Positions 29,844-32,047 of a stretch of DNA of 32,047 nucleotides are shown here, piece after piece (the stretch's first letter is position 1; every line of letters begins with the position of its first letter). The stretch is from Candidatus Saccharimonadota bacterium (GTDB lineage Bacteria; Patescibacteriota; Saccharimonadia; Saccharimonadales; Saccharimonadaceae). The stretch spans positions 1-32,047 of the forward strand of contig JAGCAJ010000012.1 of NCBI GenBank assembly GCA_017652765.1, given 5' to 3'. The position numbers and the translations under genes were made by a program. Under the pieces are notes generated by a model, which was given only the letters and a program-made list of their open reading frames with translations, did not search any database and was not told the origin of the DNA.

Positions 29844-31243
29844 TACTCCACCTCCTCATTTATTTTTGCTTCCCCCGCGATTTTTCCTGCAAATTCTAGA
29901 AGAGCTTTATCACTACGGCGCGGACCAACAATCTGAAGCCCCACAGGAAGACCGCTCTCTGTTTCTCCGGCCGGGATAGCAAGACCAGGCACGCCAGCTA
30001 GGTTTAAAGGTACGCTCATAACGTCCTCTAGGTACATAGAAACAGGGTCGCCCACCTTCTCCCCAAGCTTAAAGGCAGGGTTAGGGGAAACAGGAGTGAG
30101 GATAAAGTCGCATTTCTCAAAAGCCTTCTTGTACTCGTCGATAATTAGGGTGCGGGCTTTCTGGGCCTTGAGATAATAGGCGTCATAAAAACCGCTTGAC
30201 AAAACAAAGTTACCGATCATGATACGGCGTTTGTTTTCTGGCATAAAACCGGCACCACGAGACATGCTAAAGACGTCGTCTAGGGATTTGGCATCCTCGC
30301 TACGATAACCGTAGCGGATACCGTCGTGACGAGAAAGATTAGAGGTAATCTCGGCGGGGACGACGATGTAATAGACTGCAAGGGCGTATTTAAGGGCGGG
30401 CATGGAAAGCTCGACAACCTCGTGGCCGTCCTTCTTTAGCTCGGCTACCTTGTTATCAAAGGCGGTCTTGATGGCCGGGTCGACCTTCGAGAGATCAAAG
30501 TCCTTAATAATTCCTATTTTTTTAATTTCTTTATCATTTTTTTCATTATAGTAGTCAGGCAAAGTCGTTAAATCTTTGGGGTCTTGGCCAGCACAGACGG
30601 ACATCAGCAAGTCAATATCAGAGGCGGAGCGAGCGAAGAAGCCGATACAATCAGTGGAACTTGCCATGGCGACGACGCCATATCTAGAAATGGTACCATA
30701 AGTTGGCTTAAAGCCGTAAACGCCATTAAATGAAGCAGGCTGGCGGATAGAGCCACCTGTATCTGTACCGGTAGCAAACTGGACAATACCCTTAGCTACT
30801 GCTACGGCGGAGCCACCAGAGGAGCCACCGGCAACGCGCTCTTTATCATAAGCGTTCAAAGTTGGGCCAAAGTAGGAGTTCTCTGTAGAGGAGCCATGCG
30901 CAAAAGAGTCCATATTAGTACGGCCAATCATAATCGCACCCTCGGCCTCTAGCTTCTCGACCGTGGTGGAATCTAGCGGGGCGCGGAGAGGTTCTAGAAT
31001 CTTAGACGAGGCGGTAGTGTTTCCTTCTTTGCTTAAGAAATTATCCTTCAGGGCATAAGGCACGCCGGCAAGACGGCCGGCATCCTCGCCACGGGCGATT
31101 TTTTCGTCGATTTCTTTGGCGCGGTGCAAAGCGGACTCTTCGTTGAGAGAGGTGAAAATGTTGTAATTTTTACAACGTTTAGCTTTTTCCAAAGCTTCTT
31201 TGACCATGCTGACGGCGCTGACGTCTTTACTCGCAATCTTCAC
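29843..31243 (-). CDS. gatA: Aspartyl/glutamyl-tRNA amidotransferase subunit A
   Basis: Glutamine amidase of the GatCAB complex, supplying ammonia. The likely start is the GTG at 31243, which has AAAGGAG five bases before it, giving 466 residues; a TTG start 15 codons upstream lacks such a site. The Ser-cisSer-Lys triad is visible: GVPYALKDNF (Lys), AGGSSGGSAVA (cis-Ser) and GTDTGGSIRQPASF (nucleophile Ser). It follows gatC after a short gap that holds an acidic mini-frame, and its stop overlaps the next start. Confidence 0.95.
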   Translation of the reverse strand: MKIASKDVSAVSMVKEALEKAKRCKNYNIFTSLNEESALHRAKEIDEKIARGEDAGRLAGVPYALKDNFLSKEGNTTASSKILEPLRAPLDSTTVEKLEAEGAIMIGRTNMDSFAHGSSTENSYFGPTLNAYDKERVAGGSSGGSAVAVAKGIVQFATGTDTGGSIRQPASFNGVYGFKPTYGTISRYGVVAMASSTDCIGFFARSASDIDLLMSVCAGQDPKDLTTLPDYYNEKNDKEIKKIGIIKDFDLSKVDPAIKTAFDNKVAELKKDGHEVVELSMPALKYALAVYYIVVPAEITSNLSRHDGIRYGYRSEDAKSLDDVFSMSRGAGFMPENKRRIMIGNFVLSSGFYDAYYLKAQKARTLIIDEYKKAFEKCDFILTPVSPNPAFKLGEKVGDPVSMYLEDVMSVPLNLAGVPGLAIPAGETESGLPVGLQIVGPRRSDKALLEFAGKIAGEAKINEEVE

Positions 31244-31319
31244 ACTCGCTCCTTTCTTGGTTTTCGGAATCTTTTTCTTCTTGCTCAAGGATTTTTAGAT
31301 CTTTTTCGTCTTCTTCCAT
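31227..31319 (-). CDS. Possible acidic microprotein between gatC and gatA
   Basis: A 30-codon frame starting MEEDEKDLKILEQEEKD and ending CEDCE. It begins two bases after the gatC stop, with AAAGGTG in the end of gatC at a suitable distance, and overlaps the gatA start by 17 bases. About half of its residues are Asp or Glu, and there is a C-x2-C pair. It could be a coupling peptide that passes ribosomes to the gatA site, or chance. Confidence 0.35.
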   Translation of the reverse strand: MEEDEKDLKILEQEEKDSENQERSECEDCE

Positions 31320-31321
31320 AA

Positions 31322-31627
31322 CTATAACACCTTTGGAACTTTAATTTGGTTGTCCTGGACGCCGGAAGCACCAAGGTAAGCCGGGGCAAGATTCAACAGT
31401 GCCTCACGGTCGGCTTCTTGAGGCAGAATCTCGTCCTCGCGCCAGATATTTTCCATTTCAAAAACTTGATAAGTAGGCTCTATTCCCTCTGTATTTAGCT
31501 CGTTTAGCTGGGAGATATAGCCAATAATATTCTTAAGATCAGTTGTCAGGCCATCTTTTTCTTCATCACTTAATGAAAAATCAGAAAGTTTGGCAAGGTG
31601 ATCAATTTCCTCGCGTGTAATTTCCAT
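31322..31627 (-). CDS. gatC: Aspartyl/glutamyl-tRNA amidotransferase subunit C
   Basis: Small stabilising subunit that wraps between GatA and GatB; 101 residues. MEITREEIDHLAKLSDFSLS is the usual N-terminus and YISQLNELNTEGIEPTYQVF the conserved core. It is the first gene of the operon. The ATG is only seven bases from an extended -10 box and there is no Shine-Dalgarno site, so the message is probably leaderless. Confidence 0.93.
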   Translation of the reverse strand: MEITREEIDHLAKLSDFSLSDEEKDGLTTDLKNIIGYISQLNELNTEGIEPTYQVFEMENIWREDEILPQEADREALLNLAPAYLGASGVQDNQIKVPKVL

Positions 31628-31634
31628 CCCTTTA

Positions 31635-31643
31635 ATTATACCA
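31635..31643 (-). promoter_or_regulatory. Extended -10 box of the gatCAB operon (leaderless)
   Basis: TGGTATAAT on the minus strand, seven bases, then the ATG at 31625-31627. It lies just downstream of the terminator at 31666-31691. Confidence 0.65.
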
Positions 31644-31665
31644 CAAAAATTTAAGGGGAGAAATG

Positions 31666-31691
31666 AAAAAGCGACCCAAGAACGGGTCGCT
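31666..31691 (-). terminator. Terminator of the gene at the right edge
   Basis: AGCGACCC / GGGTCGCT stem with a six-base loop, followed by TTTTTC on the minus strand, 11 bases after the stop at 31703. Confidence 0.85.
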
Positions 31692-31702
31692 AATGCTGAA
31701 CA

Positions 31703-32047
31703 TTATTCTAAGTCTTCTGGACTGGCGGGCTTTTTCCACTTTTTTAGGTAGAGAAAATCTTTGTCGAGCTCAATAAATTGTTCCCTAACAGTATCCAAAA
31801 TCCCCAGCGCAAAACTCTTTACATTAGGGAAGGCTTTCTGGCCTTCGCGCTCAAACTCGGCCCTAGATTTTTCCTCGATGGTACGCGTGAGCGCTATCCA
31901 AGGATACATAAAATCTCTTAAATCTTCGCCAGTGGCGCCGTTTTTTATTTCCATTCTACGGAAAAAGCTGGCAGACTTAAAAGTCGATTCCATCGCTTCG
32001 GCGGTTTCTCCTATCTGCTCGTAGACGAACTTATTCCTGGACTCGTC
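31703..32047 (-). CDS. Unrecognised protein, C-terminal 114 residues
   Basis: The frame is open to the right edge, so the N-terminus is outside the window; the internal Met at 31993 is not necessarily the start. The visible part is helical and charged (EDLRDFMYPWIALTRTIEEK, SRAEFEREGQKAFPN, DTVREQFIELDKDFLYLKKW) with no membrane segment. No family was recognised. It ends in a terminator and is separate from the gat operon. Confidence 0.7.
   Translation of the reverse strand, partial: DESRNKFVYEQIGETAEAMESTFKSASFFRRMEIKNGATGEDLRDFMYPWIALTRTIEEKSRAEFEREGQKAFPNVKSFALGILDTVREQFIELDKDFLYLKKWKKPASPEDLE

Overview
The window looks like part of the chromosome of a small-genome Patescibacteria/CPR bacterium, most likely a member of Candidatus Saccharibacteria (TM7). 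That assignment is inferred from gene content: standard translation genes (leuS, fusA, tuf, rpsJ, gatCAB) and dnaE sit among short orphan genes, tandem FemAB and DegT genes and an N-terminally short Mur ligase. No database search was possible. Genes are tightly packed and mostly on the minus strand. No tRNA, rRNA, CRISPR array or insertion sequence was recognised.

Layout from the left. Positions 1-194 (minus) hold the start of a secreted or membrane protein whose reading frame crosses a nine-base G tract. It is followed by a BRO/antirepressor-type gene, leuS (which carries an in-frame palindromic element), a small membrane protein, a SpoU-type RNA methylase and dnaE. A plus-strand operon follows: a GalU-type nucleotidyltransferase, a one-helix membrane protein and a YtxH-like protein. 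After that come an HdeD-like membrane protein and a six-gene minus operon with overlapping ends: Mur ligase, alpha/beta hydrolase, two DegT-type aminotransferases (one with a 240-residue charged tail) and two FemAB-type aminoacyl transferases. This operon probably makes or modifies a peptide-linked envelope polymer.

From 18 to 28 kb the order fusA, tuf, rpsJ is kept on the minus strand but is broken up by orphan genes with their own promoters and terminators. These are two ankyrin-like paralogues that share an almost identical 5' leader, two secreted proteins on either side of tuf, and three small cytoplasmic proteins. Upstream of fusA a consensus promoter and an intrinsic terminator bracket about 270 nt without a convincing gene, a candidate structured RNA or attenuator. 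The right end holds gatC, gatA, a membrane protein with a HEPN-like RxxxxH motif, gatB, and the 3' end of an unrecognised gene.

Promoters share a strong style. Extended -10 boxes (TGnTATAAT) are everywhere. Four transcription units (dnaE, the SpoU methylase, the Mur/FemAB operon, gatCAB) appear leaderless, with the -10 box 6-8 nt before ATG. The orphan genes instead have 25-75 nt leaders with strong Shine-Dalgarno sites, and several have TTGACT-17-TATAAT promoters.
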